A stretch of 64,000 nt of DNA from NCBI GenBank assembly GCA_001298545.1, contig LJCX01000019.1:248001-312000 (forward strand), written 5' to 3'. This document shows positions 10,533 through 19,995 of the stretch, in pieces (within the stretch, counting starts at the first letter, position 1; every line of letters starts with the position of its first letter). Below the pieces are notes generated by a model. The model made no database searches. It saw only the letters and a list, made by a program, of their open reading frames with translations, and was not told the DNA's origin. A program made the position numbers and the translations under genes. The stretch comes from Actinobacteria bacterium OV320. GTDB taxonomy: Bacteria > Actinomycetota > Actinomycetes > Streptomycetales > Streptomycetaceae.

Positions 10533-10557
10533 CGACACACCCGACCGCGTGGGTCGG
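10533..10557 (+). promoter_or_regulatory. S10 leader hairpin shared with the str operon
   Basis: This is the second copy of the 25-nt block found in the rpsL leader, containing CCGACC-GCGTG-GGTCGG. Flanking sequence differs, which makes the identity stand out. It ends about 65 nt before rpsJ. Confidence 0.5.
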
Positions 10558-10621
10558 AGAAACGAAGTAAACGGACCATCTGGTTCCAGAGCGTTAGAAG
10601 AGACAGGACTACTGAGTAGCC

Positions 10622-10930
10622 ATGGCGGGACAGAAGATCCGCATCCGGCTCAAGGCCTACGACCACGAGGTCATCGACTCCTCGGCGAAGAAGATCGTCG
10701 AGACGGTGACCCGCACTGGTGCGTCGGTCGCGGGCCCGGTGCCGCTGCCCACTGAGAAGAACGTGTACTGCGTCATCAAGTCGCCGCACAAGTACAAGGA
10801 CTCGCGCGAGCACTTCGAGATGCGCACGCACAAGCGCCTGATCGACATTCTCGACCCGACTCCCAAGACCGTTGACTCTCTGATGCGACTCGACCTCCCG
10901 GCCGGTGTCGACATCGAGATCAAGCTTTAG
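10622..10930 (+). CDS. rpsJ: 30S ribosomal protein S10
   Basis: 102 residues, normal length. S10 sits in the 30S head and in many bacteria also joins antitermination complexes as NusE. The N-terminus [20 protein letters not shown] is standard for actinobacteria. It heads the S10 operon, 18 nt before rplC. There is no strong Shine-Dalgarno match directly before the ATG; the nearest purine tract is AGAAGAGACAGG about 12 nt upstream. Confidence 0.98.
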   Translation: MAGQKIRIRLKAYDHEVIDSSAKKIVETVTRTGASVAGPVPLPTEKNVYCVIKSPHKYKDSREHFEMRTHKRLIDILDPTPKTVDSLMRLDLPAGVDIEIKL

Positions 10931-10948
10931 GGGCCGGTGATCTGAAGA

Positions 10949-11593
10949 ATGGCTAAGCAGATCAAGGGCATCCTGGGCGAGAAGCTCGGCATGACGCAGG
11001 TGTGGGACGAGAACAACCGTGTTGTTCCGGTCACCGTCGTCAAGGCCAGCCCCAACGTCGTGACCCAGGTCCGTACGAACGACAGTGACGGCTACGAGTC
11101 CGTCCAGATCGCCTTCGGCGAGATCGACCCGCGCAAGGTGAACAAGCCCCTCAAGGGTCACTTCGCCAAGGCCGACGTCACCCCCCGTCGCCACCTCGTC
11201 GAGATCCGCACCGCGGACGCCTCCGAGTACACGCTGGGCCAGGAGATCACCGCTGAGGTGTTCGAGGCCGGCGTGAAGGTCGACGTGACCGGCAAGAGCA
11301 AGGGCAAGGGCTTCGCCGGTGTCATGAAGCGTCACAACTTCAAGGGCCTCGGCGCCGGACACGGCACCCAGCGCAAGCACCGCTCGCCCGGTTCCATCGG
11401 TGGCTGCGCCACCCCGGGCCGCGTGTTCAAGGGCCTCCGCATGGCGGGTCGCATGGGCAACGAGCGTGTCACCACCCAGAACCTGACCGTCCACGCCGTT
11501 GACGCGGAGAAGGGTCTGCTGCTCATCAAGGGCGCTGTCCCCGGTCCGAACGGCGGCCTCGTCCTGGTCCGCACTGCGGCCAAGGGGGCCTGA
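10949..11593 (+). CDS. rplC: 50S ribosomal protein L3
   Basis: 214 residues. This early 50S assembly protein has a long loop that reaches toward the peptidyl transferase centre. The loop region [17 protein letters not shown] and the [11 protein letters not shown] segment are intact. It lies 18 nt after rpsJ and 7 nt before rplD, within the S10 operon. The N-terminus [19 protein letters not shown] matches actinobacterial L3. Confidence 0.98.
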   Translation: MAKQIKGILGEKLGMTQVWDENNRVVPVTVVKASPNVVTQVRTNDSDGYESVQIAFGEIDPRKVNKPLKGHFAKADVTPRRHLVEIRTADASEYTLGQEITAEVFEAGVKVDVTGKSKGKGFAGVMKRHNFKGLGAGHGTQRKHRSPGSIGGCATPGRVFKGLRMAGRMGNERVTTQNLTVHAVDAEKGLLLIKGAVPGPNGGLVLVRTAAKGA

Positions 11594-11600
11594 GGTACCG

Positions 11601-12257
11601 ATGAGCACTGTTGACATCCTTTCGCCTGCAGGCGAGAAGACCGGAAGCGTCGAGCTCCCCGCGGAGATCTTCGGCGTGGAGAAGATCAGCATCCCGCTGA
11701 TCCACCAGGTCGTCGTCGCGCAGAACGCGGCTGCCCGTCAGGGCACGCACAAGACCAAGCGCCGCGGTGAAGTCCGCGGTGGCGGTAAGAAGCCTTACCG
11801 TCAGAAGGGCACCGGCCGCGCGCGCCAGGGCTCGACCCGCGCGCCGCAGTTCGCCGGCGGTGGCGTCGTCCACGGCCCGCAGCCGCGTGACTACTCGCAG
11901 CGGACCCCGAAGAAGATGAAGGCTGCCGCTCTGCGTCACGCCCTCACCGACCGGGCCCGCCACAACCGCATTCACGTCGTCACCGGCGTGATCGAGGGCG
12001 AGGCTCCCTCCACGAAGGCCGCTCGCACGCTGTTCGGCAAGATCTCGGAGCGCAAGAACCTGCTCCTGGTCGTCGACCGCGCCGACGAGGCCGCGTGGCT
12101 GTCCGCCCGCAACCTGCCCCAGGTGCACATCCTGGAGCCGGGCCAGCTGAACACGTACGACGTGATCGTCTCGGACGACGTGGTCTTCACCCAGGCCGCT
12201 CTCGAGTCCTTCGTCGCCGGCCCGCAGGCCAACGACACCGAAGGGAGTGACGCCTGA
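11601..12257 (+). CDS. rplD: 50S ribosomal protein L4
   Basis: 218 residues. The ATG at 11601 follows TGAGGT; a longer frame upstream overlaps rplC and is not used. L4 lines the peptide exit tunnel with L22. The tunnel loop with [20 protein letters not shown] and its following Gly/Arg-rich stretch is present, the region where macrolide-resistance changes occur. In E. coli L4 represses the S10 operon; whether that holds here is unknown. It overlaps rplW by one base. Confidence 0.98.
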   Translation: MSTVDILSPAGEKTGSVELPAEIFGVEKISIPLIHQVVVAQNAAARQGTHKTKRRGEVRGGGKKPYRQKGTGRARQGSTRAPQFAGGGVVHGPQPRDYSQRTPKKMKAAALRHALTDRARHNRIHVVTGVIEGEAPSTKAARTLFGKISERKNLLLVVDRADEAAWLSARNLPQVHILEPGQLNTYDVIVSDDVVFTQAALESFVAGPQANDTEGSDA

Positions 12258-12676
12258 TGGCTACGCGTCACCCGAGCATCGCCTCCAAGGCGGCCAAGGT
12301 CGCCAAGGCCGCGCGCGTCGCCAAGGCGAAGCGCCACGCCACCGAAGGCAAGAACACCGTCGTCACCGCGCCCAGCAAGGCGTTCACGGACCTCCGTGAC
12401 GTGCTGCTGAAGCCGGTCGTGTCGGAGAAGAGCTACGCGCTCCTCGACGAGAACAAGTACACGTTCATCGTCGCCCCGAACGCCAACAAGACCCAGATCA
12501 AGCAGGCCGTCCAGGCGGTCTTCTCGGTCAAGGTCACCGGGGTCAACACGATCAACCGCATCGGCAAGCGCAAGCGCACGAAGACCGGTTTCGGTCAGCG
12601 TGCCGGCACGAAGCGCGCGATCGTGACCCTTGCCGAGGGCGACCGTATCGACATCTTCGGCGGTCCGACCGCCTGA
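12257..12676 (+). CDS. rplW: 50S ribosomal protein L23
   Basis: 139 residues, longer than the roughly 100 of most bacteria because of an N-terminal extension of about 40 residues rich in Ala, Lys and Arg, a known Streptomyces trait. The core begins near [17 protein letters not shown]23 lies at the tunnel exit and is the docking site for trigger factor and the signal recognition particle. Its start overlaps the rplD stop by one base (TGATG), so translation is coupled. Confidence 0.97.
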   Translation: MATRHPSIASKAAKVAKAARVAKAKRHATEGKNTVVTAPSKAFTDLRDVLLKPVVSEKSYALLDENKYTFIVAPNANKTQIKQAVQAVFSVKVTGVNTINRIGKRKRTKTGFGQRAGTKRAIVTLAEGDRIDIFGGPTA

Positions 12677-12716
12677 GGGCGGTCCGGATCGTCCGATATC
12701 GGACGAGGACTGAATA

Positions 12717-13553
12717 ATGGGAATCCGCAAGTACAAGCCGACTACGCCGGGCCGTCGTGGCTCCAGCGTCGCCGACTTCGTCGAGGTCACGCGGTCCACG
12801 CCGGAGAAGTCGCTGGTCCGCCCGCTGCACAGCAAGGGCGGCCGTAACAACGCCGGTCGTGTGACCGTTCGCCACCAGGGTGGCGGACACAAGCGCGCCT
12901 ACCGAGTGATCGACTTCCGTCGTCACGACAAGGACGGCGTGCCGGCGAAGGTCGCGCACATCGAGTACGACCCCAACCGCACCGCGCGCATCGCGCTGCT
13001 GCACTATGCCGACGGCGAGAAGCGCTACATCCTCGCGCCGCGCAACCTGTCGCAGGGCGACCGCGTCGAGAACGGTCCCGGGGCCGACATCAAGCCGGGC
13101 AACAACCTGGCGCTCCGCAACATCCCGGTCGGTACCACGATCCACGCGATCGAGATCCGTCCCGGTGGCGGCGCCAAGTTCGCCCGCTCCGCCGGTGCCT
13201 CGGTGCAGCTGCTCGCGAAGGAGGGCACGATGGCCCACCTTCGTATGCCGTCCGGTGAGATCCGTCTGGTCGACCAGCGCTGCCGCGCCACGGTCGGCGA
13301 GGTCGGCAACGCCGAGCAGAGCAACATCAACTGGGGCAAGGCCGGCCGTAAGCGCTGGCTGGGCGTCCGCCCGACCGTTCGCGGTGTGGCGATGAACCCG
13401 GTTGACCACCCCCACGGTGGTGGTGAGGGCAAGACCTCCGGTGGTCGCCACCCGGTCAGCCCCTGGGGTCAGAAGGAGGGTCGTACTCGTTCGCCGAAGA
13501 AGGCTTCGAACAAGTACATCGTCCGCCGCCGCAAGACGAACAAGAAGCGCTAG
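12717..13553 (+). CDS. rplB: 50S ribosomal protein L2
   Basis: 278 residues. L2 supports subunit association and peptidyl transfer. The C-terminal segment [20 protein letters not shown] carries the conserved His in the HPHGGGEG loop near the catalytic centre. It lies 40 nt after rplW and 12 nt before rpsS in the S10 operon. The N-terminus [20 protein letters not shown] is typical. Confidence 0.98.
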   Translation: MGIRKYKPTTPGRRGSSVADFVEVTRSTPEKSLVRPLHSKGGRNNAGRVTVRHQGGGHKRAYRVIDFRRHDKDGVPAKVAHIEYDPNRTARIALLHYADGEKRYILAPRNLSQGDRVENGPGADIKPGNNLALRNIPVGTTIHAIEIRPGGGAKFARSAGASVQLLAKEGTMAHLRMPSGEIRLVDQRCRATVGEVGNAEQSNINWGKAGRKRWLGVRPTVRGVAMNPVDHPHGGGEGKTSGGRHPVSPWGQKEGRTRSPKKASNKYIVRRRKTNKKR

Positions 13554-13565
13554 GAGCGGGTTTAG

Positions 13566-13847
13566 ATGCCGCGCAGTCTCAAGAAGGGGCCCTTCGTCGA
13601 CGGACACCTCGTAAAGAAGGTGGACGCCCAGAACGAAGCCGGTTCCAAGAACGTCATCAAGACCTGGTCCCGTCGCTCGATGATCATCCCGGCCATGCTG
13701 GGTCACACGATCGCGGTGCACAACGGCAAGACCCACATTCCGGTGTTTGTCACCGAGTCGATGGTCGGCCACAAGCTCGGCGAGTTCTCGCCGACGCGCA
13801 CCTTCCGGGGTCACGTCAAGGACGACCGGAAGTCGAAGCGCCGCTAA
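13566..13847 (+). CDS. rpsS: 30S ribosomal protein S19
   Basis: 93 residues, normal length. S19 sits in the 30S head near S13 and contacts the A-site finger. The motifs [32 protein letters not shown] and [12 protein letters not shown] are intact. It lies 12 nt after rplB and 41 nt before rplV, in the same transcript. Confidence 0.98.
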   Translation: MPRSLKKGPFVDGHLVKKVDAQNEAGSKNVIKTWSRRSMIIPAMLGHTIAVHNGKTHIPVFVTESMVGHKLGEFSPTRTFRGHVKDDRKSKRR

Positions 13848-13888
13848 CGCGGGGTGGAATGACCATGACAGACACTGGAAGGACAACC

Positions 13889-14236
13889 ATGGAAGCCAGG
13901 GCCCAGGCGCGGTACATCCGCGTCACGCCCATGAAGGCCCGCCGGGTGGTGGACCTTATCCGTGGCATGGACGCCACGGAGGCTCAGGCGGTCCTGCGTT
14001 TCGCCCCGCAGGCCGCGAGCGTGCCGGTCGGCAAGGTGCTTGACAGCGCCATTGCCAACGCCGCGCACAACTACGACCACACTGACGCCGACAGCCTCTT
14101 CATCTCCGAGGCGTACGTCGACGAGGGTCCGACCCTGAAGCGGTTCCGTCCGCGTGCCCAGGGCCGCGCATACCGGATCCGCAAGCGGACCAGCCACATC
14201 ACCGTGGTCCTCAGCAGCAAGGAAGGATCCCGGTAA
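13889..14236 (+). CDS. rplV: 50S ribosomal protein L22
   Basis: 115 residues from the ATG at 13889, which has GGAAGGA upstream and gives the usual Streptomyces N-terminus [19 protein letters not shown]. An ATG at 13859 would add ten unconserved residues. L22 forms the tunnel constriction with L4 and belongs to macrolide-sensitive structures. It overlaps rpsC by one base (TAATG). Confidence 0.97.
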   Translation: MEARAQARYIRVTPMKARRVVDLIRGMDATEAQAVLRFAPQAASVPVGKVLDSAIANAAHNYDHTDADSLFISEAYVDEGPTLKRFRPRAQGRAYRIRKRTSHITVVLSSKEGSR

Positions 14237-15069
14237 TGGGCCAGAAGGTTAACCCGCATGGGTTCCGGCTCGGCATCACCACGGACTTCAAGTCCCGTTG
14301 GTACGCCGACAAGTCGTACAAGGAATACGTCGGAGAAGACGTCGCCATCCGTCGGATGATGACGTCCGGCATGGAGCGCGCCGGCATCTCGAAGGTGGAG
14401 ATCGAGCGCACCCGTGACCGCGTGCGTGTGGACATCCACACCGCTCGCCCGGGCATCGTCATCGGCCGCCGCGGCGCCGAGGCCGACCGTATTCGTGGCG
14501 ACCTGGAGAAGCTGACCAAGAAGCAGGTCCAGCTGAACATCCTCGAGGTCAAGAACCCCGAGGTCGACGCTCAGCTGGTGGCTCAGGCCGTCGCCGAGCA
14601 GCTCTCCTCCCGCGTCTCCTTCCGTCGCGCCATGCGTAAGAGCATGCAGTCGGCGATGAAGGCCGGCGCCAAGGGCATCAAGATCCAGTGCGGTGGCCGC
14701 CTCGGTGGCGCCGAGATGTCCCGCTCGGAGTTCTACCGCGAGGGCCGTGTGCCCCTGCACACGCTCCGCGCGAACGTGGACTACGGCTTCTTCGAGGCCA
14801 AGACGACCTTCGGCCGCATCGGCGTGAAGGTCTGGATCTACAAGGGCGACGTCAAGAACATCGCCGAGGTCCGCGCCGAGAACGCTGCTGCCCGCGCCGG
14901 CAACCGCCCGGCCCGTGGTGGCGGCGGCGCCGACCGCCCGGCCCGTGGTGGCCGTGGTGGCGAGCGTGGCGGTCGCGGTCGCAAGCCGCAGCAGGCTCCC
15001 GCTGCCGAGGCCCCCAAGGCCGAGGCTCCGGCGGCCGCTCCGGCTGAGAGCACCGGAACGGAGGCCTGA
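14236..15069 (+). CDS. rpsC: 30S ribosomal protein S3
   Basis: 277 residues. The first 210 form the normal S3 with its KH domain ([17 protein letters not shown]) near the mRNA entry, where it helps unwind mRNA with S4 and S5. The last 65 residues are a low-complexity tail: RGG-rich repeats from about 220 to 250, then Ala/Pro/Glu repeats. Such tails are common in actinobacterial S3 and of unknown role. It is coupled to rplV by a one-base overlap and lies 5 nt before rplP. Confidence 0.97.
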   Translation: MGQKVNPHGFRLGITTDFKSRWYADKSYKEYVGEDVAIRRMMTSGMERAGISKVEIERTRDRVRVDIHTARPGIVIGRRGAEADRIRGDLEKLTKKQVQLNILEVKNPEVDAQLVAQAVAEQLSSRVSFRRAMRKSMQSAMKAGAKGIKIQCGGRLGGAEMSRSEFYREGRVPLHTLRANVDYGFFEAKTTFGRIGVKVWIYKGDVKNIAEVRAENAAARAGNRPARGGGGADRPARGGRGGERGGRGRKPQQAPAAEAPKAEAPAAAPAESTGTEA

Positions 15070-15074
15070 CCGAC

Positions 15075-15494
15075 ATGCTGATCCCCCGTAGGGTCAAGCA
15101 CCGCAAGCAGCACCACCCGAAGCGCCGTGGTCAGGCCAAGGGCGGTACGACGGTCTCGTTCGGCGAGTACGGCATTCAGGCCCTCACGCCGGCGTACGTG
15201 ACCAACCGCCAGATCGAGGCGGCCCGTATCGCGATGACCCGCCACATCAAGCGTGGCGGCAAGGTCTGGATCAACATCTACCCGGACCGCCCGCTCACGA
15301 AGAAGCCTGCCGAGACCCGCATGGGTTCCGGTAAGGGTTCTCCCGAGTGGTGGATCGCGAACGTGCACCCGGGTCGGGTCATGTTCGAACTGTCCTACCC
15401 CAACGAGAAGATCGCCCGTGAGGCCCTCACTCGCGCAGCCCACAAGCTGCCGATGAAGTGCCGGATCGTCAAGCGCGAGGCAGGTGAAGCGTGA
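15075..15494 (+). CDS. rplP: 50S ribosomal protein L16
   Basis: 139 residues. L16 helps position tRNA in the A site and is needed late in 50S assembly. The N-terminus [19 protein letters not shown] and the basic loop with [18 protein letters not shown], holding the Arg that is hydroxylated in some bacteria, are intact. The stop overlaps the rpmC start by one base. Confidence 0.98.
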   Translation: MLIPRRVKHRKQHHPKRRGQAKGGTTVSFGEYGIQALTPAYVTNRQIEAARIAMTRHIKRGGKVWINIYPDRPLTKKPAETRMGSGKGSPEWWIANVHPGRVMFELSYPNEKIAREALTRAAHKLPMKCRIVKREAGEA

Positions 15495-15718
15495 TGTCGG
15501 CCGGTACCAAGGCGTCCGAGCTGCGCGAACTGGGTGACGAGGAGCTTCTCAACAAGCTCCGCGAAGCCAAGGAAGAGCTGTTCAACCTCCGCTTCCAGGC
15601 GGCGACGGGTCAGCTCGAGAACCACGGTCGGCTGAAGGCCGTCCGCAAGGACATCGCGCGGATCTACACCCTGATGCGTGAGCGCGAGCTGGGCATCGAG
15701 ACGGTGGAGAGCGCCTGA
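15494..15718 (+). CDS. rpmC: 50S ribosomal protein L29
   Basis: 74 residues from the ATG at 15494, chosen over the GTG one codon earlier because it overlaps the rplP stop (TGATG). L29 is a small helical-hairpin protein beside the tunnel exit next to L23. The [20 protein letters not shown] segment is diagnostic. It overlaps rpsQ by one base. Confidence 0.97.
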   Translation: MSAGTKASELRELGDEELLNKLREAKEELFNLRFQAATGQLENHGRLKAVRKDIARIYTLMRERELGIETVESA

Positions 15719-16005
15719 TGAGCGAGAGCAACGTGACTGAGAACACCCCCGAGGCGCGCGGTTTCCGCAAGACCCGTGAGGGTCTGGTCGTCAGCGACAA
15801 GATGGACAAGACCGTCGTCGTCGCCGTCGAGGACCGTGTGAAGCACGCGCTGTACGGCAAGGTCATCCGCCGTACGAACAAGCTCAAGGCTCACGACGAG
15901 CAGAACGCCGCGGGCGTCGGCGACCGTGTCCTCCTCGCGGAGACCCGGCCGCTGTCCGCCACGAAGCGCTGGCGCGTCGTCGAGATCCTCGAGAAGGCCA
16001 AGTAG
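15718..16005 (+). CDS. rpsQ: 30S ribosomal protein S17
   Basis: 95 residues. S17 is a primary 16S rRNA binder at the bottom of the 30S body, with an OB-like fold. [25 protein letters not shown] is the conserved core; the first 15 residues ([15 protein letters not shown]) are a variable extension. It is the last gene of the tightly packed S10 block: a 129-nt gap with two hairpins follows before rplN. Confidence 0.97.
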   Translation: MSESNVTENTPEARGFRKTREGLVVSDKMDKTVVVAVEDRVKHALYGKVIRRTNKLKAHDEQNAAGVGDRVLLAETRPLSATKRWRVVEILEKAK

Positions 16006-16007
16006 GT

Positions 16008-16025
16008 AATTCCCGCAAGGGAATT
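16008..16025 (+). promoter_or_regulatory. GNRA-capped hairpin after rpsQ
   Basis: AATTCCC at 16008-16014 and GGGAATT at 16019-16025 form a perfect 7-bp stem with a GCAA tetraloop, starting two bases after the rpsQ stop. No U-run follows. A processing site or weak attenuator at the S10-spc junction is likely. Confidence 0.45.
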
Positions 16026-16075
16026 CCAGTAAGTCGGCCTGCGGGGCATCCCTCGCAGGACAGTTCCGCCAGGCT

Positions 16076-16106
16076 CCGCAGGGGTCCTCTTACGAGGCCC
16101 CTGCGG
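16076..16106 (+). promoter_or_regulatory. rplN leader hairpin (S10-spc junction)
   Basis: CCGCAGGGG at 16076-16084 pairs with CCCCTGCGG at 16098-16106, and the inner CCTC/GAGG pair extends it around a TTAC loop with one bulged T. It lies 28 nt before rplN and is the strongest secondary structure between rpsQ and rplN. Confidence 0.5.
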
Positions 16107-16134
16107 GGAACCGGCAGACACACAGGAGATAGAC

Positions 16135-16503
16135 GTGATCCAGCAGGAGTCGCGACTGCGCGTCGCCGACAACACTGGTGCGAAGGAAATCCTTTGCATC
16201 CGTGTGCTCGGTGGCTCCGGTCGCCGCTACGCGGGCATCGGCGACGTCATCGTCGCCACCGTCAAGGACGCGATCCCCGGCGGCAACGTGAAGAAGGGTG
16301 ACGTCATCAAGGCGGTCATCGTTCGCACCGTCAAGGAGCGCCGCCGTCCGGACGGCTCGTACATCCGCTTCGACGAGAACGCCGCTGTCATTCTGAAGAA
16401 CGACGGCGACCCTCGTGGCACCCGTATCTTCGGCCCGGTCGGCCGGGAGCTGCGCGAGAAGAAGTTCATGAAGATCATCTCGCTGGCTCCGGAGGTGCTG
16501 TAA
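16135..16503 (+). CDS. rplN: 50S ribosomal protein L14
   Basis: 122 residues from a GTG at 16135 preceded by AGGAG. L14 forms an intersubunit bridge and binds the silencing factor Rsf[21 protein letters not shown] and the C-terminal ISLAPEVL are standard. It opens the spc block, 2 nt before rplX. Confidence 0.98.
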   Translation: MIQQESRLRVADNTGAKEILCIRVLGGSGRRYAGIGDVIVATVKDAIPGGNVKKGDVIKAVIVRTVKERRRPDGSYIRFDENAAVILKNDGDPRGTRIFGPVGRELREKKFMKIISLAPEVL

Positions 16504-16505
16504 GC

Positions 16506-16829
16506 ATGAAGATCAAGAAGGGCGACCTGGTTCAGGTCATCACCGGTAAGGACAAGGGCAAGCAGGGCAAGGTCATCGCGGCCTTCCCCCGTGAGGACCG
16601 CGTCCTGGTCGAGGGTGTCAACCGGGTCAAGAAGCACACCAAGGCCGGCCCGACCGCAAAGGGTTCGCAGGCCGGCGGCATCGTCACGACCGAGGCGCCT
16701 GTCCACGTCTCCAACGTCCAGCTGGTCGTTGAGAAGGACGGCAACAAGGTCGTCACGCGTGTGGGTTACCGCTTCGACGACGAGGGCAACAAGATCCGCG
16801 TTGCCAAGCGGACGGGTGAGGACATCTGA
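16506..16829 (+). CDS. rplX: 50S ribosomal protein L24
   Basis: 107 residues. L24 is one of the two initiators of 50S assembly and has an N-terminal KOW motif ([19 protein letters not shown]). It starts 2 nt after the rplN stop and overlaps rplE by one base, so the three genes are translationally coupled. Confidence 0.97.
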   Translation: MKIKKGDLVQVITGKDKGKQGKVIAAFPREDRVLVEGVNRVKKHTKAGPTAKGSQAGGIVTTEAPVHVSNVQLVVEKDGNKVVTRVGYRFDDEGNKIRVAKRTGEDI

Positions 16830-17386
16830 TGGCTACCACCACCACTCCGCGTCTCAAGACGAAGTACCGCGAGGAGATCGCGGGCAAGCTGCGTGAGGAG
16901 TTCTCCTACGAGAACGTCATGCAGATCCCCGGCCTCGTCAAGATCGTGGTCAACATGGGTGTCGGTGACGCCGCCCGTGACTCGAAGCTCATGGACGGTG
17001 CCGTCCGTGACCTGACCACCATCACCGGTCAGAAGCCGGCCATCACCAAGGCCCGCAAGTCCATCGCGCAGTTCAAGCTGCGTGAGGGTCAGCCGATCGG
17101 TGCCCACGTCACGCTTCGTGGCGACCGCATGTGGGAGTTCCTGGACCGCACCCTGTCGCTCGCGCTTCCGCGCATCCGCGACTTCCGTGGTCTGTCCCCC
17201 AAGCAGTTCGACGGCCGTGGCAACTACACCTTCGGTCTCACGGAGCAGGTCATGTTCCACGAGATCGACCAGGACAAGATCGACCGTGTCCGGGGTATGG
17301 ACATCACCGTGGTCACCACGGCGACCAACGACGCTGAGGGCCGTGCGCTCCTTCGTCACCTCGGCTTCCCCTTCAAGGAGGCGTGA
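16829..17386 (+). CDS. rplE: 50S ribosomal protein L5
   Basis: 185 residues. L5 binds 5S rRNA in the central protuberance and contacts the P-site tRNA. Core motifs [31 protein letters not shown] and [20 protein letters not shown] are complete. It overlaps rplX by one base and lies 5 nt before rpsN. Confidence 0.98.
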   Translation: MATTTTPRLKTKYREEIAGKLREEFSYENVMQIPGLVKIVVNMGVGDAARDSKLMDGAVRDLTTITGQKPAITKARKSIAQFKLREGQPIGAHVTLRGDRMWEFLDRTLSLALPRIRDFRGLSPKQFDGRGNYTFGLTEQVMFHEIDQDKIDRVRGMDITVVTTATNDAEGRALLRHLGFPFKEA

Positions 17387-17391
17387 GCGAG

Positions 17392-17577
17392 ATGGCGAAG
17401 AAGGCTCTGATCGCAAAGGCTGCTCGTAAGCCTAAGTTCGCTGTGCGGGCGTACAACCGCTGCCAGCGTTGCGGCCGTCCCCACTCCGTGTACCGCAAGT
17501 TCGGCCTCTGCCGTGTGTGCCTTCGTGAGATGGCTCACCGCGGCGAGCTGCCGGGCGTGACCAAGAGCTCCTGGTAA
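17392..17577 (+). CDS. rpsN: 30S ribosomal protein S14, zinc-binding (type Z)
   Basis: 61 residues from the ATG at 17392; GGAGG lies in the end of rplE. Four cysteines (24, 27, 40, 43) in CQRC and CRVC make the zinc ribbon of the short, zinc-dependent S14. Streptomyces usually also carry a zinc-free paralogue induced under zinc starvation elsewhere; it is not in this window. A 214-nt gap separates it from rpsH. Confidence 0.97.
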   Translation: MAKKALIAKAARKPKFAVRAYNRCQRCGRPHSVYRKFGLCRVCLREMAHRGELPGVTKSSW

Positions 17578-17791
17578 ACCCCCTTTTTAGGGGTTCCAGA
17601 GGCTCTCGGTAAGCAATGGGCGTGTCAGGTGCCCGCCTCTTCATGGCTTAGGCTTGGAGGGTTGGGCACCTGATGGTCGCCCGTACGACTTACTACGCCG
17701 TAGGTCCACCGCGCCGCACCCGCCCCGTCTCGGATCGGGGAGAGGGATGGCGCACCAGGAAACCCCGGCGAGAGAGGCCACAGGCCAATTC
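17578..17791 (+). promoter_or_regulatory. rpsN-rpsH intergenic leader with small hairpin
   Basis: 214 nt without a gene inside the spc block. A short stem AACCCC/GGGGTT with a CTTTTTA loop follows the rpsN stop. GGGGAGAGGGA lies about 45 nt before rpsH. I see no second coding frame. In E. coli the S8 target for spc control is in this neighbourhood, but I cannot show the same structure here. Confidence 0.4.
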
Positions 17792-18190
17792 ATGACCATG
17801 ACTGATCCGATCGCAGACATGCTGACGCGTCTGCGGAACGCGAACTCGGCGTACCACGATTCCGTGACGATGCCGGCGTCCAAGATCAAGTCTCACATCG
17901 CGGAGATCCTCCAGCAGGAGGGCTTCATCACGGGCTGGAAGGTCGAGGACGCCGAGGTCGGCAAGGACCTCACCCTCGAGCTCAAGTTCGGCCCGAACCG
18001 TGAGCGCTCCATCGCGGGCATCAAGCGGATCTCCAAGCCCGGTCTCCGGGTTTACGCGAAGTCCACCTCCCTGCCCAAGGTGCTGGGCGGCCTCGGCGTG
18101 GCGATCATCTCCACGTCGCACGGTCTCCTCACCGACAAGCAGGCCGGCAAGAAGGGCGTAGGCGGAGAAGTTCTCGCCTACGTCTGGTAG
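17792..18190 (+). CDS. rpsH: 30S ribosomal protein S8
   Basis: 132 residues from the ATG at 17792, giving [18 protein letters not shown]; the upstream extension is leader sequence. S8 is a primary binder of the 16S central domain and, in E. coli, the repressor of the spc operon. The C-terminal [20 protein letters not shown] motif is intact. It lies 24 nt before rplF. Confidence 0.97.
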   Translation: MTMTDPIADMLTRLRNANSAYHDSVTMPASKIKSHIAEILQQEGFITGWKVEDAEVGKDLTLELKFGPNRERSIAGIKRISKPGLRVYAKSTSLPKVLGGLGVAIISTSHGLLTDKQAGKKGVGGEVLAYVW

Positions 18191-18214
18191 CGGAAGGGAA
18201 CGGAGGAAACAGCT

Positions 18215-18754
18215 ATGTCGCGCATTGGCAAGCTCCCCATCACGGTTCCCGCCGGCGTGGACGTCACCATCGACGGCCAGACGGTTGCGGTCAAGGGCCC
18301 CAAGGGCACGCTGACCCACACCGTCGTAGCGCCGATCGAGATCGCCAAGGGTGAGGACGGCGTTCTGAACGTCACCCGCCCCAACGACGAGCGTCAGAGC
18401 AAGGCCCTGCACGGCCTGTCCCGCACGCTGGTGGCGAACATGATCACCGGCGTGACCGAGGGTTACGTGAAGAAGCTCGAGATCAGTGGTGTCGGTTACC
18501 GCGTGACCGCGAAGGGCTCGAACCTCGAGTTCGCGCTCGGTTACAGCCACCCGATCACCGTCGAGGCCCCCGAGGGAATCTCCTTCAAGGTCGAGAACCC
18601 CACCCGGTTCTCGGTCGAGGGCATCGACAAGCAGAAGGTCGGCGAGGTTGCGGCCAACATCCGCAAGCTGCGCAAGCCCGACCCGTACAAGGCCAAGGGT
18701 GTCAAGTACGAGGGCGAAGTCATCCGCCGCAAGGTCGGAAAGGCGGGTAAGTAA
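18215..18754 (+). CDS. rplF: 50S ribosomal protein L6
   Basis: 179 residues with two tandem alpha/beta repeats. L6 sits near the sarcin-ricin loop and the factor-binding site. [20 protein letters not shown] and the C-terminal [20 protein letters not shown] are diagnostic. GGAGGAAACAGCT precedes the ATG. It ends 3 nt before rplR. Confidence 0.98.
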   Translation: MSRIGKLPITVPAGVDVTIDGQTVAVKGPKGTLTHTVVAPIEIAKGEDGVLNVTRPNDERQSKALHGLSRTLVANMITGVTEGYVKKLEISGVGYRVTAKGSNLEFALGYSHPITVEAPEGISFKVENPTRFSVEGIDKQKVGEVAANIRKLRKPDPYKAKGVKYEGEVIRRKVGKAGK

Positions 18755-18757
18755 GCC

Positions 18758-19141
18758 ATGGCATACGGACAGAAGATCCTCAAGGGCGACGCTTACAAGC
18801 GTGCCGCGATCAAGCGTCGCCACATCCGGATCCGTAAGCACATCTCGGGTACGGCTGAGCGTCCGCGCCTGGTCGTGACACGCTCGAACCGCCACATCGT
18901 GGCTCAGGTCATCGACGACATCAAGGGTCACACCCTGGCGTCGGCGTCGACCCTGGACACGACGATCCGCGGCGGCGAGGGCGACAAGTCCGCGCAGGCC
19001 AAGTCGGTCGGCGCCCTGGTCGCCGAGCGCGCCAAGGCCGCCGGTGTCGAGGCTGTCGTATTCGACCGTGGTGGCAACCAGTACGCCGGGCGCATCGCCG
19101 CCCTGGCGGACGCCGCCCGCGAAGCCGGACTCAAGTTCTGA
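18758..19141 (+). CDS. rplR: 50S ribosomal protein L18
   Basis: 127 residues. L18 binds 5S rRNA with L5 in the central protuberance. [18 protein letters not shown] and the end [28 protein letters not shown] are typical. It lies 3 nt after rplF; a 64-nt gap with a TTCG hairpin separates it from rpsE. Confidence 0.97.
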   Translation: MAYGQKILKGDAYKRAAIKRRHIRIRKHISGTAERPRLVVTRSNRHIVAQVIDDIKGHTLASASTLDTTIRGGEGDKSAQAKSVGALVAERAKAAGVEAVVFDRGGNQYAGRIAALADAAREAGLKF

Positions 19142-19156
19142 GTCGCCCGTCGCGCT

Positions 19157-19172
19157 AGCGACTTCGGTCGCT
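19157..19172 (+). promoter_or_regulatory. TTCG-capped hairpin between rplR and rpsE
   Basis: AGCGAC and GTCGCT form a 6-bp stem closed by TTCG. It sits in the only gap of note between rplF and rplO and may stabilise or process the mRNA upstream of rpsE. Confidence 0.4.
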
Positions 19173-19205
19173 GCGTAGCTAGCGGAAAAAGAGAGAGGTA
19201 ATCCA

Positions 19206-19811
19206 ATGGCTGGACCCCAGCGCCGCGGAAGCGGTGCCGGTGGCGGCGAGCGGCGGGACCGGAAGGGCCGTGACGGCGGCGCTGCTGCCGCCGAGAAGAC
19301 CGCGTACGTTGAGCGCGTCGTCGCGATCAACCGTGTCGCCAAGGTTGTGAAGGGTGGTCGTCGCTTCAGCTTCACCGCGCTGGTCGTGGTAGGCGATGGT
19401 GACGGCACCGTGGGTGTCGGTTACGGCAAGGCCAAGGAGGTGCCGGCCGCGATCGCCAAGGGTGTTGAAGAGGCCAAGAAGCACTTCTTCAAGGTCCCCC
19501 GTATCCAGGGCACCATCCCGCACCCGATCACGGGCGAGAAGGCCGCGGGCGTCGTCCTGCTCAAGCCTGCTTCCCCCGGTACCGGCGTTATCGCCGGTGG
19601 CCCGGTGCGTGCCGTGCTCGAGTGCGCCGGCGTTCACGACATCCTGTCGAAGTCGCTCGGCTCGTCCAACGCGATCAACATCGTGCACGCGACCGTGGAG
19701 GCCCTGAAGGGCCTGCAGCGTCCCGAGGAGATCGCGGCCCGCCGCGGTCTGCCCCTCGAGGACGTCGCTCCCGCGGCTCTGCTTCGTGCGCGTGCCGGGG
19801 CTGGTGCGTAA
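19206..19811 (+). CDS. rpsE: 30S ribosomal protein S5
   Basis: 201 residues, longer than the E. coli protein because of a Gly/Arg-rich N-terminus (about 1-35) typical of actinobacteria. S5 helps decoding fidelity and mRNA unwinding. The spectinomycin-site loop [19 protein letters not shown] appears wild type, and [16 protein letters not shown] and [18 protein letters not shown] are intact. It overlaps rpmD by one base. Confidence 0.97.
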   Translation: MAGPQRRGSGAGGGERRDRKGRDGGAAAAEKTAYVERVVAINRVAKVVKGGRRFSFTALVVVGDGDGTVGVGYGKAKEVPAAIAKGVEEAKKHFFKVPRIQGTIPHPITGEKAAGVVLLKPASPGTGVIAGGPVRAVLECAGVHDILSKSLGSSNAINIVHATVEALKGLQRPEEIAARRGLPLEDVAPAALLRARAGAGA

Positions 19812-19993
19812 TGGCCCGCCTCAAGATCACGCAGACGAAGTCGTACATCGGCAGCAAGCAGAACCACCGCGACACGCTGCGTTCGCTCGGGCTCAAGCGC
19901 CTGAACGACGTGGTCGTCAAGGAGGACCGCCCCGAGTTCCGCGGAATGGTGCACACCGTCCGCCACCTCGTGACGGTTGAGGAGGTCGACTGA
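19811..19993 (+). CDS. rpmD: 50S ribosomal protein L30
   Basis: 60 residues from the ATG at 19811, which overlaps the rpsE stop (TAATG). It is a small 50S protein, absent from some bacteria but normal in actinobacteria. The [20 protein letters not shown] segment and the ending [16 protein letters not shown] identify it. It ends 2 nt before rplO. Confidence 0.97.
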   Translation: MARLKITQTKSYIGSKQNHRDTLRSLGLKRLNDVVVKEDRPEFRGMVHTVRHLVTVEEVD

Positions 19994-19995
19994 TC

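Larger units (their letters stand above)
10089..10621 (+). promoter_or_regulatory. S10 operon upstream region and leader
   Basis: 533 bp without a gene, between the divergent sigma-factor gene and rpsJ. It holds the candidate promoter at 10210-10237 and the shared leader hairpin near 10533-10557 listed separately. I saw no other coding frame I would support. The long distance from promoter to rpsJ suggests a leader of nearly 400 nt or a second, closer promoter I could not pin down. Confidence 0.5.

Noticed and set aside
17693..19408. 571-codon minus-strand frame across rpsH-rplR
   Set aside because: Opposite four well conserved ribosomal genes; composition is typical of antisense frames.
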